Notes: generated by a model not told the origin, from the letters alone. A stretch of DNA of 64,000 nt from Sporolactobacillus sp. THM7-7 (GCF_004153225.1 NZ_SEMB01000010.1:36539-100538), one strand, 5' to 3'; counted from the first letter of the stretch, positions 45,813-55,304 are shown. Numbers and translations are program-made.

Positions 45813-45835
45813 GAAGATGGAAGGTGGTGTTACAG

Positions 45836-45955
45836 ATGAGAAGAAAAAATAAATTTAAAGATTTAATCTCAAAAAATAAGTCAGAAATTTTAAGAAGTGA
45901 AAAAGCTTTACAAAGGATCGAGGAAAAAATTGATAATAGGCATGCCCTCAAATAA
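45836..45955 (+). CDS. FbpB-family small basic protein (39 aa)
   Basis: MRRKNKFKDLISKNKSEIL, then EKALQRIEEKIDNRH and a stop. This matches the FbpB family (Fur-regulated basic protein; pattern MRK..SF.ELV.ENK.ELL.D.EALE.IE...D.RH). In B. subtilis FbpB assists the FsrA small RNA in the iron-sparing response and may act as an RNA chaperone. AAGGTGG lies eight bases before the ATG, with a promoter upstream and a terminator downstream. It is very lysine-rich and AT-rich. Iron control is inferred from the family only. Confidence 0.78.
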   Translation: MRRKNKFKDLISKNKSEILRSEKALQRIEEKIDNRHALK

Positions 45956-45964
45956 ATAAGACCT

Positions 45965-45996
45965 AAAAAACAGCGGCGGTTCCGCTGTTTTTTTCT
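45965..45996 (+). terminator. Terminator after the FbpB-like gene
   Basis: AAAACAGCGG and CCGCTGTTTT with loop CGGTT, ending in seven T. Confidence 0.88.
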
Positions 45997-46226
45997 TAGG
46001 GAAAAAGAATATTACGCCGCTACCTCGCGTGACAACACGCGAAAATGGACGAGCTGAATAACTCGAAACGGCCCGGTCAGTCGCGGCGATGTATGCGTCG
46101 GGTTAAACTTTCTTTATGGAAAAAGCTTTTTAAAGATGTGACCTGTGCTAAAATAATGTCAGCGTTGGTATTCCGGTTGATTGACAGAGATAGGGGTGCA
46201 GAATCATCAGAAAGGCTTTTATCATC

Positions 46227-46976
46227 ATGCTTGTCTTTGCGGCCGCCATCGTTGCTGGAGGATACGGACTGCTGAAGTACTGGCCGGATCATGAGGAGAA
46301 CGTGCCGCAGAAAACAGTTCAAGAACAGTCGTACCGCATTACGGCGCTCGGCGATTCCCTGACCGAGGGAGTCGGGGATGCAAAAGAGGGTGGTTATACC
46401 GGGATCACCGAAAGATTGCTGACAGAGCAGAAGTCTGTCGCAAAAGTCACATTGGATAATTTCGGTCATCGCGGGGATATGTCGCAGGATCTTTTGAACG
46501 TCTTAAAACGGCCGGAAGTGCGGGAGAGCATCCGAGAGTCTGACATGATCTTTTTGACCATTGGTGGAAACGACCTTTTTTCTGTCCTGAGAAAGCATTT
46601 TATGAATTTGACGGTCAGCGATTTTACAGCGGAGCAGCGTGTTTTCACGAAGAATCTGAATCGAATTTTCACGGACATTCGCAAGCTCAATCCTTCGGCA
46701 CGGATTTATTATTTTGGATTGTATAATCCTTTTGAAGACTATCTTGACGAGGCCAATCGCGACTTTGTTCCGATTCTGAATCGATGGAATGAAAACAGCG
46801 CATCCACTGCAGAAAAATTTAAATCCATCGTTTTCATTCCAACGGCCGATATCTTTAAAGGCAAGGGAGACACGCTTCTCTATGAGGACCACTTTCATCC
46901 GAATCGAAAGGGGTATCATTTGTTTGCTAAGCGGCTTCTCCATCAAGTGGACAAGAATGAATCTCCGGGTGGATAA
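46227..46976 (+). CDS. SGNH/GDSL hydrolase, secreted or membrane-anchored (YpmR-like)
   Basis: 249 residues from ATG 46227. GDSL block 'ALGDSLTEGVGDAKEGGY', 'TIGGNDLF' (oxyanion N) and the 'DHFHPNRKGY' Asp-His pair give an intact SGNH catalytic set. A hydrophobic N-terminal segment (MLVFAAAIVAGGYGLL) is a signal anchor but lacks a basic n-region. In frame upstream lies ATC ATC AGA AAG GCT TTT ATC ATC, which would supply the expected 'RKAF', and AGGGG (46192-46196) sits 6-9 bases ahead of those ATC codons, so initiation at an ATC near 46203-46206 is possible. Likely a lysophospholipase/esterase; substrate unknown. Confidence 0.85.
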   Translation: MLVFAAAIVAGGYGLLKYWPDHEENVPQKTVQEQSYRITALGDSLTEGVGDAKEGGYTGITERLLTEQKSVAKVTLDNFGHRGDMSQDLLNVLKRPEVRESIRESDMIFLTIGGNDLFSVLRKHFMNLTVSDFTAEQRVFTKNLNRIFTDIRKLNPSARIYYFGLYNPFEDYLDEANRDFVPILNRWNENSASTAEKFKSIVFIPTADIFKGKGDTLLYEDHFHPNRKGYHLFAKRLLHQVDKNESPGG

Positions 46977-47080
46977 ATGATTCGCCCGGCCGGCAAGCGG
47001 CACGCACAGAATGGGTATTGTTTGTTTTAAATATAAAGAATATACTAGTCACAAACCATTGACTTGGGAGGCGCAGCGAC

Positions 47081-47944
47081 GTGGCAACTATTTTATATCA
47101 GGACCAACTGATACCCCGTGAACAGGGTAAAGTGGATATGGAAGATAGAGGCTACCAATTTGGCGACGGGATATACGAAGCGATCCGCGTATACGGCGGA
47201 AGGCTTTTCTTGCTCGATCTTCACATGAAAAGACTGGAGAGAAGTGCAAGAGAGCTGGCGCTTCAACTGCCGTACGGCATCGATCAACTGACCGATCATT
47301 TAAAGAGGCTCATTAAAAAAAATCAGATCGACGACGGTTTGGTTTATTTTCAAATCACGCGGGGTGCTTCGCCGCGCCAGCATCAGTTTCCGGAAAATAT
47401 CGAAACCGTGCTGACAGGTTCGGCAACGGCGCTGCCCAGGGAAGAAGTGCTTCGGCCGAATGGAATCAAAGCCAGCCTTGTTGACGATATCCGCTGGCTT
47501 CGCTGCGATATAAAGACGTTGAATCTACTCGGTAACGTACTGGCCAAACAGAAAGCCCTTGAAAAGGGATCCGAGGAGGCGATCATGCACCGGGGAGGCG
47601 TGGTCACCGAAGGGTCATCGTGCAATGTTTTCATCGTCAAAGACGGCCGGCTGGTCACCCATCCCGCCGACCACTTCATATTGAACGGCATCACCCGTCT
47701 TTATGTCATCGATCAGCTGGCCCCGCGCCTCGGCATTCCTGTTGTTGAAAAAACTTTTTCAACAGAAGACCTGCTGGAAGCCGATGAGGTTTTTATCACG
47801 AGTACCGGGGCAGAGGTCAAACCGGTGACACGTGTCGAGGAGAGAACGATTGCATCCGGAAAACCAGGCCCGATTACAAAACGGTTAATGGATGCTTTTG
47901 ACAATGAAGTGGCGCGGGTCAAAGGATCATCTGCGCTCTCCTGA
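47081..47944 (+). CDS. dat: D-amino acid transaminase
   Basis: 287 residues of fold type IV PLP aminotransferase. K145 ('CDIKTLNLLGNVLAKQ') is the PLP lysine at the same number as in Bacillus D-AAT. 'EGSSCNVFIV' and 'NGITRLYVIDQLA' are diagnostic. It converts D-alanine plus 2-oxoglutarate to D-glutamate and pyruvate, for the cell wall. The start is GTG, with GGGAGGCG upstream. It is followed by a long terminator. Confidence 0.95.
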   Translation: MATILYQDQLIPREQGKVDMEDRGYQFGDGIYEAIRVYGGRLFLLDLHMKRLERSARELALQLPYGIDQLTDHLKRLIKKNQIDDGLVYFQITRGASPRQHQFPENIETVLTGSATALPREEVLRPNGIKASLVDDIRWLRCDIKTLNLLGNVLAKQKALEKGSEEAIMHRGGVVTEGSSCNVFIVKDGRLVTHPADHFILNGITRLYVIDQLAPRLGIPVVEKTFSTEDLLEADEVFITSTGAEVKPVTRVEERTIASGKPGPITKRLMDAFDNEVARVKGSSALS

Positions 47945-47969
47945 ATTTAGGGGTTAGAGAATGATTAAA

Positions 47970-48031
47970 AAATAAGCAGGAGGTTCGACAATCGGAAACA
48001 CCGTTTCCCATCCGGACCTCCTGCTTTTTAA
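47970..48031. terminator. Bidirectional terminator between dat and zwf
   Basis: AAGCAGGAGGTTCG pairs with CGGACCTCCTGCTT (one G-U), with an inner GGAAAC/GTTTCC stem and A/T tracts on both sides. Confidence 0.9.
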
Positions 48032-48057
48032 CTCTAAGGCTTGCTTTTGTCATAGGT

Positions 48058-49545
48058 TCACGCTCGTATAGGCGGATCCGTTTCTGACAAGGGCCACCAG
48101 TGAAAACCGTCTCGGGCTAGGAGTCTGTCCGCCGAAGACGGCCCCATCGATCCGGCTTCATAAAAGTCGAGCGGAACATGCTCTTCTTTCCATGCGGCAA
48201 CAATCGAATCCATCAGGGACCAGGAATAGGCCACTTCATCCCAGCGCGTAAAATTCGTCGAATCCCCTTTTAGACAATCCGAAAGCAGTCTTTCGTAGGC
48301 GTCTGAATTGTAGTTGGCGTCTTTTGAGTTGTTGCAGAAATTCATCGAGATAGGGATCGTGCTGTCCGCCTGATCGAAATTTTTCACATTCAGTTTGAGC
48401 GAGAGGCCTTCATCCGGCTGTACATGAATGACCAGAAGGTTGGGCATGACGGCTTCGAAATGATAGAAATAAGGATTTTGTGGGATGTCCTTAAACTGGA
48501 TCACGATTTGGGTTGATTTTGCCGCCATCCGCTTGCCGGTGCGAATATAGAAGGGAACCCCCGACCATCGGTAGTTGTCTATATAAAAGCGTGCGGCCAC
48601 ATAGGTTTCCGTTGTCGACTCCGCTTTTATATTTTCCTCGTTCCGATAGCTTCTGACTTCGGTACCGTCGGGAAGAATGCCCCCTATGTACTGGCCTTTT
48701 ACTACCTGATTCACTATGTCATGGCCAGATATCGGACGGATGGACTTAAATACCTTCACTTTTTCGTCCCGTATGTCTTCCGTGTCAAAACGGCTTGGCG
48801 GTTCCATCGCCGTCAATGCAACCATCTGCATGATATGGTTTTGAACCATGTCAAGAAGGGCCCCGGTCTGATCGTAGTAGCTGGCCCGTTCTCCCACGCC
48901 AATCATTTCACTCGAAGTAATCTGAACGTTGGAAATGTGCCTGTGGTTCCAAACCGATTCGAAAATCGGGTTCGCAAAGCGAAGCGCTTCGATGTTTTGA
49001 ATCATTTCTTTGCCAAGGTAATGGTCGATTCGGTATATTTCTTTTTCATCAAAAACTTGAAGTAATTGGTCGTTCAATGCCGCGGCGGATGTCAGATCAT
49101 GGCCGAAGGGCTTTTCGATAATCAGATGCTTCCAGCCGGATGTCTCGGTCAGACCGGATTTTTTAATGTTTTGTGCGGCCGGGGCAAAGAATCTGGGCGC
49201 CAGAGAAAGATAGAAAATTCGGTTGCCTCCAAGATCATAGCGCACATCCAATTTATCACTCAGTTCTTTAAGAGCAAGAAAACTTTCGGGTTTTTCGATA
49301 TCAAGCGATTGATAGTAAAAACGCTCCAAAAAGGCGCCAATCTGTGCTTCTTCGGTTGAAAGTGAATGGCCAACCAGCTCCCGAAAGGAAAGATTCGTGT
49401 GTGGGCGCCGCGCCAGCCCGATCACCGCGAAGTTATCGTTCTTTTTGTACAATTGGTAAAGTGCCGGATAGAGCTTGCGCTTAGCCAAGTCCCCGGTGGC
49501 ACCGAACATCAGGATAAGCGCCGGGTGTTTCTTTTTTTCATCCAT
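48058..49545 (-). CDS. zwf: Glucose-6-phosphate 1-dehydrogenase
   Basis: 495 residues. NADP-binding 'MFGATGDLAKRKLYPAL', substrate motif 'RIDHYLGKEMIQN' and 'EKPFGHDL' are intact. It feeds the oxidative pentose phosphate pathway and NADPH supply. ATG 49545 (MDEKKKHP) has GAGGAGA nine bases upstream; the longer frame (49569) has no RBS. Monocistronic, convergent with dat. Confidence 0.97.
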   Translation of the reverse strand: MDEKKKHPALILMFGATGDLAKRKLYPALYQLYKKNDNFAVIGLARRPHTNLSFRELVGHSLSTEEAQIGAFLERFYYQSLDIEKPESFLALKELSDKLDVRYDLGGNRIFYLSLAPRFFAPAAQNIKKSGLTETSGWKHLIIEKPFGHDLTSAAALNDQLLQVFDEKEIYRIDHYLGKEMIQNIEALRFANPIFESVWNHRHISNVQITSSEMIGVGERASYYDQTGALLDMVQNHIMQMVALTAMEPPSRFDTEDIRDEKVKVFKSIRPISGHDIVNQVVKGQYIGGILPDGTEVRSYRNEENIKAESTTETYVAARFYIDNYRWSGVPFYIRTGKRMAAKSTQIVIQFKDIPQNPYFYHFEAVMPNLLVIHVQPDEGLSLKLNVKNFDQADSTIPISMNFCNNSKDANYNSDAYERLLSDCLKGDSTNFTRWDEVAYSWSLMDSIVAAWKEEHVPLDFYEAGSMGPSSADRLLARDGFHWWPLSETDPPIRA

Positions 49546-49710
49546 GAATTGTATCTCCTCATTCTGCATCGAAATCGATGTGTTACATCATTCTCATATT
49601 GTGCTACACTTAAATATACCATGTTGTCCGCACATTTAAAAACAAATTTGCCCATGGCTTAGAAGAATAAGCTGCGACGTCCTCCCATAATACGGGATTG
49701 TCTTTAATCA

Positions 49711-49739
49711 TTGCATTTCGCGGGCGTACATGTTATTGT
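49711..49739 (+). promoter_or_regulatory. Promoter of the DEAD-box helicase gene
   Basis: TTGCAT (49711-49716), 17 bases, TATTGT (49734-49739). It gives a leader of about 148 bases. Confidence 0.55.
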
Positions 49740-49788
49740 GGAGTTATGTGCTTAGGCAAATAATAAAAGGATGGAAGAGGTTTGCTTT

Positions 49789-49872
49789 TTGAAACGAAGA
49801 CAATATTGGGTAGGCATTTTCCGTCCGAAGTGGGGAATGCCTATGCATTTAACGGATAATAACGGAATATGA
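49789..49872 (+). CDS. Leader ORF upstream of cshA (27 aa)
   Basis: A TTG start after GGAAGAGG opens a frame reading MKRRQYWVGIFRPKWGMPMH and six more residues before TGA at 49870, which lies just before the helicase RBS. Inside it, TAGGCATT (about 49811) pairs with AATGCCTA (about 49836) as a strong hairpin. The arrangement of short basic leader peptide, hairpin and downstream helicase suggests translation-coupled control of cshA. Not a known peptide to me. Confidence 0.4.
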   Translation: MKRRQYWVGIFRPKWGMPMHLTDNNGI

Positions 49873-49893
49873 AAAAGGAGACATTGTTATTTA

Positions 49894-51336
49894 ATGAAAT
49901 TTTCAGAACTTGATATTAGTGAAGAAATAAAAAGAGCGACGGAGAGGATGGGGTTTACCGAGATGACGCCGATCCAGGAGCAGGCCATTCCGCTCGCTCA
50001 GACCGGTGTCGACCTGATCGGTCAGGCACAGACGGGAACGGGGAAGACCACTGCTTTCGGTATTCCGCTTGTCGAATCCGCAGATCCCTCCGATCGCGCG
50101 ATTCAGGGCGTCGTCATTACACCGACGCGCGAACTGGCGATTCAGAACGCCGAGGAATTGAATGCGCTTGGCCATTATAAGAGAGTTCGAACGGTTGCCG
50201 TTTATGGAGGCCAGGATATTCAGAGGCAGATTCGTGAGCTGAAAAAACGTCCGAGTATTATCTCTGCTACCCCTGGACGGCTTCTTGATCACATTAAACG
50301 CCGCACGATTCGTCTCAGTCAAATTAAGGCGATCGTTCTCGATGAAGCCGATGAGATGCTGAATATGGGATTTATCGACGACATCCATGAAATTCTTGAA
50401 CAAACCCCCGCCGAAAGACAGACTCTTCTATTTTCTGCCACGATGCCTAAACCGATTCAGCTTCTGGCTGAAAAGTTCATGAGCGATCCGCAAAAGGTAC
50501 AGATTAAAGCGAAAACATTGACGGTTTCCCTGATTGAACAGAACTACGTGAAAGTTAGAGAAACAGAGAAGTTCGATACTTTGACTCGTTTCTTGGATAT
50601 TCAGATGCCGGAGCGGGCGATTGTTTTCGGACGAACGAAAAGACGGGTAGACGAACTTATGCGCGCACTGCAGAAGCGCGGTTATGAGGCGGAAGGCATT
50701 CACGGCGACTTGACGCAGTCCAAACGCGATCTTGTCCTTCGCCGATTCAAACGCAACGAAGTAGCCCTGCTTGTCGCAACCGATGTTGCCGCCCGGGGCC
50801 TGGATATCAGCAACGTCACTCACGTGTACAATTTTGATTTGCCTCAGGACCCGGAAAGTTACGTTCACCGTATCGGCCGAACCGGACGCGCCGGCAAGAC
50901 GGGGCTCGCTCTGACCTTTATTACCCCGAGCGAGATGCCTCATCTTAAGTCCATCGAAAGAATAACGAAGCAGCCGATGAAACGGGTTCACGTTCCGAGC
51001 TATGAGGAAGCGCTCGCCGGCCAGCAGAAAGTCGCGGTTAATACGTTGAAAAGCGCTCTTGAAAAAGACAACTACGATGCCTATGTATCAAAAGCCAGGG
51101 AGTTGCTTGATGATAACAATGCGGCGGAAGTGATCGCGGCTGCTCTGAAAGTAATTACAAAAGAGCCGGATACGACCCCCGTCCGTCTAACACGGGAGAG
51201 GCCGTTAATGGTTAAACGGAACCATCACCACGATCGAAGAGGCAGGAACAGAGGATATTATCATTCGAGTGATCGCAGCTTTCGGCAGAGAGGCGGCTAC
51301 CGGCGAAGAAGCCGGCAACGTTCGCAGCATTTCTGA
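49894..51336 (+). CDS. cshA: DEAD-box RNA helicase (CshA-like)
   Basis: 480 residues. Q motif '[10 protein letters not shown]', motif I 'AQTGTGKT', Ia 'PTRELAIQ', Ib 'TPGR', II 'LDEADEML' (DEAD), III 'SAT', V '[10 protein letters not shown]' and VI '[10 protein letters not shown]' are all present. The C-terminal tail is basic, rich in R, H, G and Y, as in CshA. In Bacillus CshA joins the RNA degradosome and is cold-induced. GGAG lies 13 bases upstream of the ATG, rather long. It has a leader of about 150 bases. Confidence 0.93.
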   Translation: MKFSELDISEEIKRATERMGFTEMTPIQEQAIPLAQTGVDLIGQAQTGTGKTTAFGIPLVESADPSDRAIQGVVITPTRELAIQNAEELNALGHYKRVRTVAVYGGQDIQRQIRELKKRPSIISATPGRLLDHIKRRTIRLSQIKAIVLDEADEMLNMGFIDDIHEILEQTPAERQTLLFSATMPKPIQLLAEKFMSDPQKVQIKAKTLTVSLIEQNYVKVRETEKFDTLTRFLDIQMPERAIVFGRTKRRVDELMRALQKRGYEAEGIHGDLTQSKRDLVLRRFKRNEVALLVATDVAARGLDISNVTHVYNFDLPQDPESYVHRIGRTGRAGKTGLALTFITPSEMPHLKSIERITKQPMKRVHVPSYEEALAGQQKVAVNTLKSALEKDNYDAYVSKARELLDDNNAAEVIAAALKVITKEPDTTPVRLTRERPLMVKRNHHHDRRGRNRGYYHSSDRSFRQRGGYRRRSRQRSQHF

Positions 51337-51376
51337 TAAGCTGCCCCGTTAATCTTTGAACGCACGGGTCCATGCC

Positions 51377-51414
51377 CTAGTCAGAGCCATTTTGCTTGCA
51401 CGCAAAAGGACTAG
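51377..51414 (+). other. Nested inverted repeat in the cshA 3' region
   Basis: CTAGTC (51377-51382) pairs with GACTAG (51409-51414), enclosing TTTTGC/GCAAAA (51390-51395 and 51402-51407). It has no T-run, so it is probably an RNA structure of the 3' UTR, not the terminator itself, which follows at 51448. Confidence 0.5.
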
Positions 51415-51447
51415 TCGGGAAGCGATCAATCAATTAAATAGCGACCA

Positions 51448-51475
51448 AGAAGGGAGCCGAGTGCTCCTTTTTTTC
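51448..51475 (+). terminator. Terminator after cshA
   Basis: AAGGGAGC (51450-51457) pairs with GCTCCTTT (51463-51470), followed by T's. The rest of 51476-51581 has no recognisable feature. Confidence 0.8.
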
Positions 51476-51581
51476 GTATATCCGGAAAAACCCGCTATTT
51501 CCCAATCATTCAAAAAATAGAGTGGTACAGAAATTGTAATCCAAATTATTGGAAAAATAAAAAGAAATCGAGTGAAAATGG

Positions 51582-51610
51582 TTGTAACTTTCAGATAAAT
51601 AGTGTAGAAT
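51582..51610 (+). promoter_or_regulatory. Promoter of the IDEAL-domain gene
   Basis: TTGTAA (51582-51587), 17 bases, TAGAAT (51605-51610). Confidence 0.65.
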
Positions 51611-51638
51611 AATTAAAAGTGCAAAGGGGGCAAATAAG

Positions 51639-51866
51639 ATGAACAATGATCAATCTTTCCAACAGAACACGAAAGCGCTCGTTCTTTACAAAGAACAGAA
51701 AGCGAAAGTCTCGGTTGTTGAAATGTATGCCCAAATGATCCTGGATGAAATGGAGTTTAACCAGAGAGTAAAGCAGCTAAAGTCGGAGATTGATGCAAGC
51801 CTCGATTCTAGGGATAAAGCACGGTTTATGAAGCTCACGAAACAGTATAAGACGTTGCTGCGCTGA
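51639..51866 (+). CDS. IDEAL-domain small protein
   Basis: 75 residues. The C-terminal half, 'LKSEIDASLDSRDKARFMKLTKQY', is the IDEAL motif, found alone or in ComK/MgsR-interacting and Spx-like regulators of Bacillales, where it serves as a short protein-interaction segment. The N-terminal half is polar and helical. The RBS AAAGGGGGC precedes the ATG. It is a single gene with its own promoter and terminator. Confidence 0.85.
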   Translation: MNNDQSFQQNTKALVLYKEQKAKVSVVEMYAQMILDEMEFNQRVKQLKSEIDASLDSRDKARFMKLTKQYKTLLR

Positions 51867-51943
51867 GGCGGGCAATATGAGAAAAGTCTTGTTTTGATAG
51901 ATTGTCTGGGACGAATCGGACAGTACGTTTCCGGTTCGGCGCA

Positions 51944-51982
51944 TAAAAGAATCCTGCATTTTCGTGCCGGATTCTTTTTTTG
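51944..51982. terminator. Bidirectional terminator
   Basis: AAAAGAATCC (51945-51954) pairs with GGATTCTTTT (51969-51978), followed by T's on the plus strand and A/T-rich sequence on the minus strand; it lies between the IDEAL gene and the EamA gene. Confidence 0.85.
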
Positions 51983-52028
51983 TTCTCTTTACAAAGCAGT
52001 AAAAGATCGGCATGGGGACATGATTTGT

Positions 52029-52928
52029 TTACGGCTGGGTACGCCTTCGTCCGACGGGCCACTCTGCGAGCAGCATACCGGCGAGAATCAGTGCGCATCC
52101 GAACCATTCGCTTACTCTGAGCTGTGCGTTTTGAAAGACAACGGATGTCCATGCCGCAAAAACCGGTTCCATAATATAGATAAGGCCGACGTGGGTCGCA
52201 GATGTTTTTTTCTGCAGTGCCGTCTGTAAAAGGATAGCAAAGGCCGTTGCAAAAAGAGCCATGAAAAGGAGAACGGCCGCTGCTTCGGGTGACGCAAGCG
52301 TCCGCCAATCGACGACCCGGGTTCCATCTGCGGCGAGACCGATGAAAAAGCTGAAGACGGCGACGACGGTCAGCTGAACAATTGTCAGAGACAGGCTGCT
52401 GTATTGTTCGGTAAACCTAGCGGTGCACACGATGTGACTCGCAAAGGCGACGGCGCAGATAAGCACGATCCAGTCGCCGCGGTTCAGAACAAACAATCCT
52501 TTTGTTGTTAAAAGATATAATCCGACTGCCGCCAGTACAACGCCGATTAAAGCCGGGTACGGGGGTACTTTTTTTAAAAAAAGGGCGGATAAAATCGGAA
52601 CGAGGACAACACTTAGGCCGGTGATGAATGCAGCATTGGATGCTGATGTGTAGAGAAGACCAATCGTTTGGCAGGCATATCCGATAAATAAAAGACTGCC
52701 GAGCACCGCTCCGGACCGAACCAGCCGACGAGAATAATGAACGGCCGCTCTCTTACGATGGAAAAACATCTGCCAGCCAAAAAGAACCATCGCGGCAAGC
52801 AGGAAACGCCATGTGTTGAAAGTTAGAGGCGTTAATTTGCCGAGAATATTTTGAACAATAATAAAGGTTGTTCCCCAGACAAAAGTGATGCCGACGAATA
52901 CGATATCGGCGGCGAGCGATTGTTTCAT
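52029..52928 (-). CDS. EamA/DMT-family transporter
   Basis: 299 residues, ten membrane segments in two EamA repeats: 'FVGITFVWGTTFIIVQ' with 'FNTWRFLLAAMVL' in repeat 1 and 'GLIYIMEPVFAAWTS' in repeat 2. Members export amino acids or metabolites; substrate not predictable. ATG 52928 (MKQSLAADIV) lies seven bases after the stop of the RNase HI-like gene, so the two form an operon. The RBS is weak (GAGAG). The long N-terminal extension is a frame through the upstream gene and is rejected. Confidence 0.88.
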   Translation of the reverse strand: MKQSLAADIVFVGITFVWGTTFIIVQNILGKLTPLTFNTWRFLLAAMVLFGWQMFFHRKRAAVHYSRRLVRSGAVLGSLLFIGYACQTIGLLYTSASNAAFITGLSVVLVPILSALFLKKVPPYPALIGVVLAAVGLYLLTTKGLFVLNRGDWIVLICAVAFASHIVCTARFTEQYSSLSLTIVQLTVVAVFSFFIGLAADGTRVVDWRTLASPEAAAVLLFMALFATAFAILLQTALQKKTSATHVGLIYIMEPVFAAWTSVVFQNAQLRVSEWFGCALILAGMLLAEWPVGRRRTQP

Positions 52929-52935
52929 CAACGAG

Positions 52936-53352
52936 TCAACTCTCTTTGCCGGTTGATTTTTTCTGCAGCCGAATCGCCTGGCGCGCCAGACGGTCTGCAT
53001 TGCGATTCTGCCGATCGGGAATCCATTTGCAGAAAAAAAGATCGTACTGTTCGATGAGATCAAGTGCTTCAGTCAGGTAACGTGCGTAAATTTCCTTTTT
53101 CACGTAACGTTTGACCAGTGCCTGATCGACTAGCTGTGAATCGGTATGGAACGAGACCGAACGGTAACCGTGATTAAGACAATGACGAAGCGATGCAACG
53201 AGCGCCGCAAACTCCGCTTCATGGTTATCCGCCATAACGCCGAGCGGGAACGCTCGCCTTTCTTCACGACCGTCGCCCAAATTTATGTACATGCCTCCGC
53301 CGGAAAGTGAAACGGGTCCGCCCGAGGCGCCGTCAAAGAACACTTGGATCAA
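52936..53352 (-). CDS. RNase HI-like / reverse transcriptase-like nuclease
   Basis: 138 residues of the RnhA fold. The catalytic acids D7 ('VFFDGASGG'), E47 ('NHEAEF'), D71 ('FHTDSQLV') and D120 ('NRNADRLA') are all present, so it may be active. Family members in Bacillus (YpdQ/YpeP-like) have little or no measured RNase H activity in some cases, so activity is not assured. The start is TTG (MIQVFFDG) with GGGAG 10 bases upstream. It shares a transcript with the EamA gene. Confidence 0.85.
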   Translation of the reverse strand: MIQVFFDGASGGPVSLSGGGMYINLGDGREERRAFPLGVMADNHEAEFAALVASLRHCLNHGYRSVSFHTDSQLVDQALVKRYVKKEIYARYLTEALDLIEQYDLFFCKWIPDRQNRNADRLARQAIRLQKKSTGKES

Positions 53353-53521
53353 TGGGTTGCCACTCCCGGAGCTCTGAAAAACTTTTTAGAATAATAACTG
53401 AGTAAACAGCTTTTTACAACGCGCATCTCCATCATACATCAAAATAAAGACTGTGAAAAATACTTTTTTGCTCTTTTTCAGGAAATATAGAATACGAAAC
53501 AATGAATGGCGGACAATGTGT

Positions 53522-53527
53522 TATGAT
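53522..53527 (+). promoter_or_regulatory. Probable extended -10 of fhs
   Basis: TATGAT preceded by TGT, about 70 bases ahead of fhs. No good -35. Confidence 0.4.
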
Positions 53528-53598
53528 AAGTGGTGATATTAAAGAAGATGTTTGATTCTGGGCAAATAAATTTTAAAGCAGACAGGTGATCAAAGGCA

Positions 53599-55290
53599 AT
53601 GACAAGGACGTCAAAACGTGTGACATCGGATATTGAGATCGCTCAGGAAGCAGTGCTTGCACCGATTAAAGAAATAGCCGGCGGTCTTGGACTGAATGAA
53701 GAAGATTGGGAGCCTTACGGACGATACAAGGCGAAGGTCGGCGCGGGGCTTTTGGGAAAACTCCGGAACAGGCCGGACGGGAGAGTGATTCTCGTCACGT
53801 CGATCAATCCGACCCCGGCGGGCGAGGGCAAGTCGACGGTGACGGTCGGACTGGGACAGGCGCTCAATCGAATCGGAAAGAAAACGGTTATTGCGTTGCG
53901 CGAACCGTCGCTTGGGCCGACGATGGGGCTCAAAGGCGGCGCGGCTGGCGGAGGCTACGCACAGGTAGTTCCGATGGAAGACATTAATCTGCATTTCACT
54001 GGAGACTTTCACGCCATTACGACCGCACACAACGCGCTGGCCGCTCTTTTGGATAACCACATCCATCAAGGAAATACATTGAACATTGATCCACGCCGAA
54101 TCGTCTGGAAGCGTGTGGTGGATTTGAACGACCGTGCATTGCGCCACGTCGTCATCGGACTCGGCGGTAAAATGAACGGCGTGCCGCGGGAAGACGGATT
54201 TGATATCACGGTGGCTTCCGAAATCATGGCCATTCTCTGCCTCGCAAATGATCTGGACGACCTGAAGGCACGGCTCAGCCGAATGCTCGTGGCCTACACT
54301 TATGATGGAAAGCCGGTATTTGTCCGGGATCTGAAGGTGGAGGGGGCGCTGACTTTGCTTTTGAAAGAAGCGATCAACCCGAATCTCGTACAGACGCTTG
54401 AGAATACCCCCGCCTTTGTGCACGGCGGCCCGTTTGCCAATATCGCCCACGGATGCAACAGTGTACTGGCGACAAAGATCGGCGCGAAGCTGGGCGACTT
54501 TTTAGTGACGGAAGCCGGATTCGGTGCGGATCTAGGTGCTGAGAAGTTTCTCGATATCACGACGCGCGCCGGCCGGATAAGACCGGACGCGGTTGTCATC
54601 GTCGCCACGATCCGGGCACTGAAAATGCACGGTGGTTTAGCGAAAGAGGACTTGAAGCAGGAAGATCTGGACGCCCTGGCTCGTGGGATGAATAATTTAG
54701 CTTGTCATATAGAGACGATCCAGGCATTCGGTCTTCCTTATGTCGTCGCGATCAATCACTTTATCACCGATACTGAAAAAGAAGTGACCTTTGTCAAGGA
54801 ATGGTGTGCGCGCTGCGGACATCCTGTTGCCCTGACGAAAGTGTGGGAAGAAGGCGGAAAGGGCGGAGAAGCGCTTGCTCGGCTCGTTGTTCGGACATTG
54901 GAGACTGAAACGAATGATTTTAAACCTCTGTATGATTTGCGTGATTCGGTCGAAGACAAACTAAACGCGGTGGCGACGAAAGTCTACGGCGCAAAAGGTA
55001 TTGAGTTTTCTCCGAAGGCGCGCCGGCAGCTCGCGTCCATCGAGGCCAATGGCTGGGATCGTTTTCCGGTGTGCGTTGCCAAAACGCAATACTCGCTTTC
55101 CGATGACCCGAAACGGCTTGGACGGCCGAAAGATTTTACGATCCATGTGCGTGAACTGAAAGCTTCGGTCGGCGCCGGATTTATTGTGGCGCTGACCGGA
55201 AGCGTTCTGACCATGCCGGGACTGCCGAAACGGCCGGCGGCGCTGAACATGGATGTCGGCCCGAACGGAAAGGCTGTCGGGTTATTTTAG
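53599..55290 (+). CDS. fhs: Formate-tetrahydrofolate ligase
   Basis: 563 residues. The ATP site '[18 protein letters not shown]' and the family patterns '[23 protein letters not shown]' region and '[15 protein letters not shown]' are intact. It makes 10-formyl-THF from formate, THF and ATP. B. subtilis 168 lacks fhs as far as I recall, while lactic acid bacteria and many other Firmicutes have it. RBS AGGTGAT and AAAGG precede the ATG. Monocistronic. Confidence 0.97.
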   Translation: MTRTSKRVTSDIEIAQEAVLAPIKEIAGGLGLNEEDWEPYGRYKAKVGAGLLGKLRNRPDGRVILVTSINPTPAGEGKSTVTVGLGQALNRIGKKTVIALREPSLGPTMGLKGGAAGGGYAQVVPMEDINLHFTGDFHAITTAHNALAALLDNHIHQGNTLNIDPRRIVWKRVVDLNDRALRHVVIGLGGKMNGVPREDGFDITVASEIMAILCLANDLDDLKARLSRMLVAYTYDGKPVFVRDLKVEGALTLLLKEAINPNLVQTLENTPAFVHGGPFANIAHGCNSVLATKIGAKLGDFLVTEAGFGADLGAEKFLDITTRAGRIRPDAVVIVATIRALKMHGGLAKEDLKQEDLDALARGMNNLACHIETIQAFGLPYVVAINHFITDTEKEVTFVKEWCARCGHPVALTKVWEEGGKGGEALARLVVRTLETETNDFKPLYDLRDSVEDKLNAVATKVYGAKGIEFSPKARRQLASIEANGWDRFPVCVAKTQYSLSDDPKRLGRPKDFTIHVRELKASVGAGFIVALTGSVLTMPGLPKRPAALNMDVGPNGKAVGLF

Positions 55291-55304
55291 TCATGAGGTG
55301 AACA

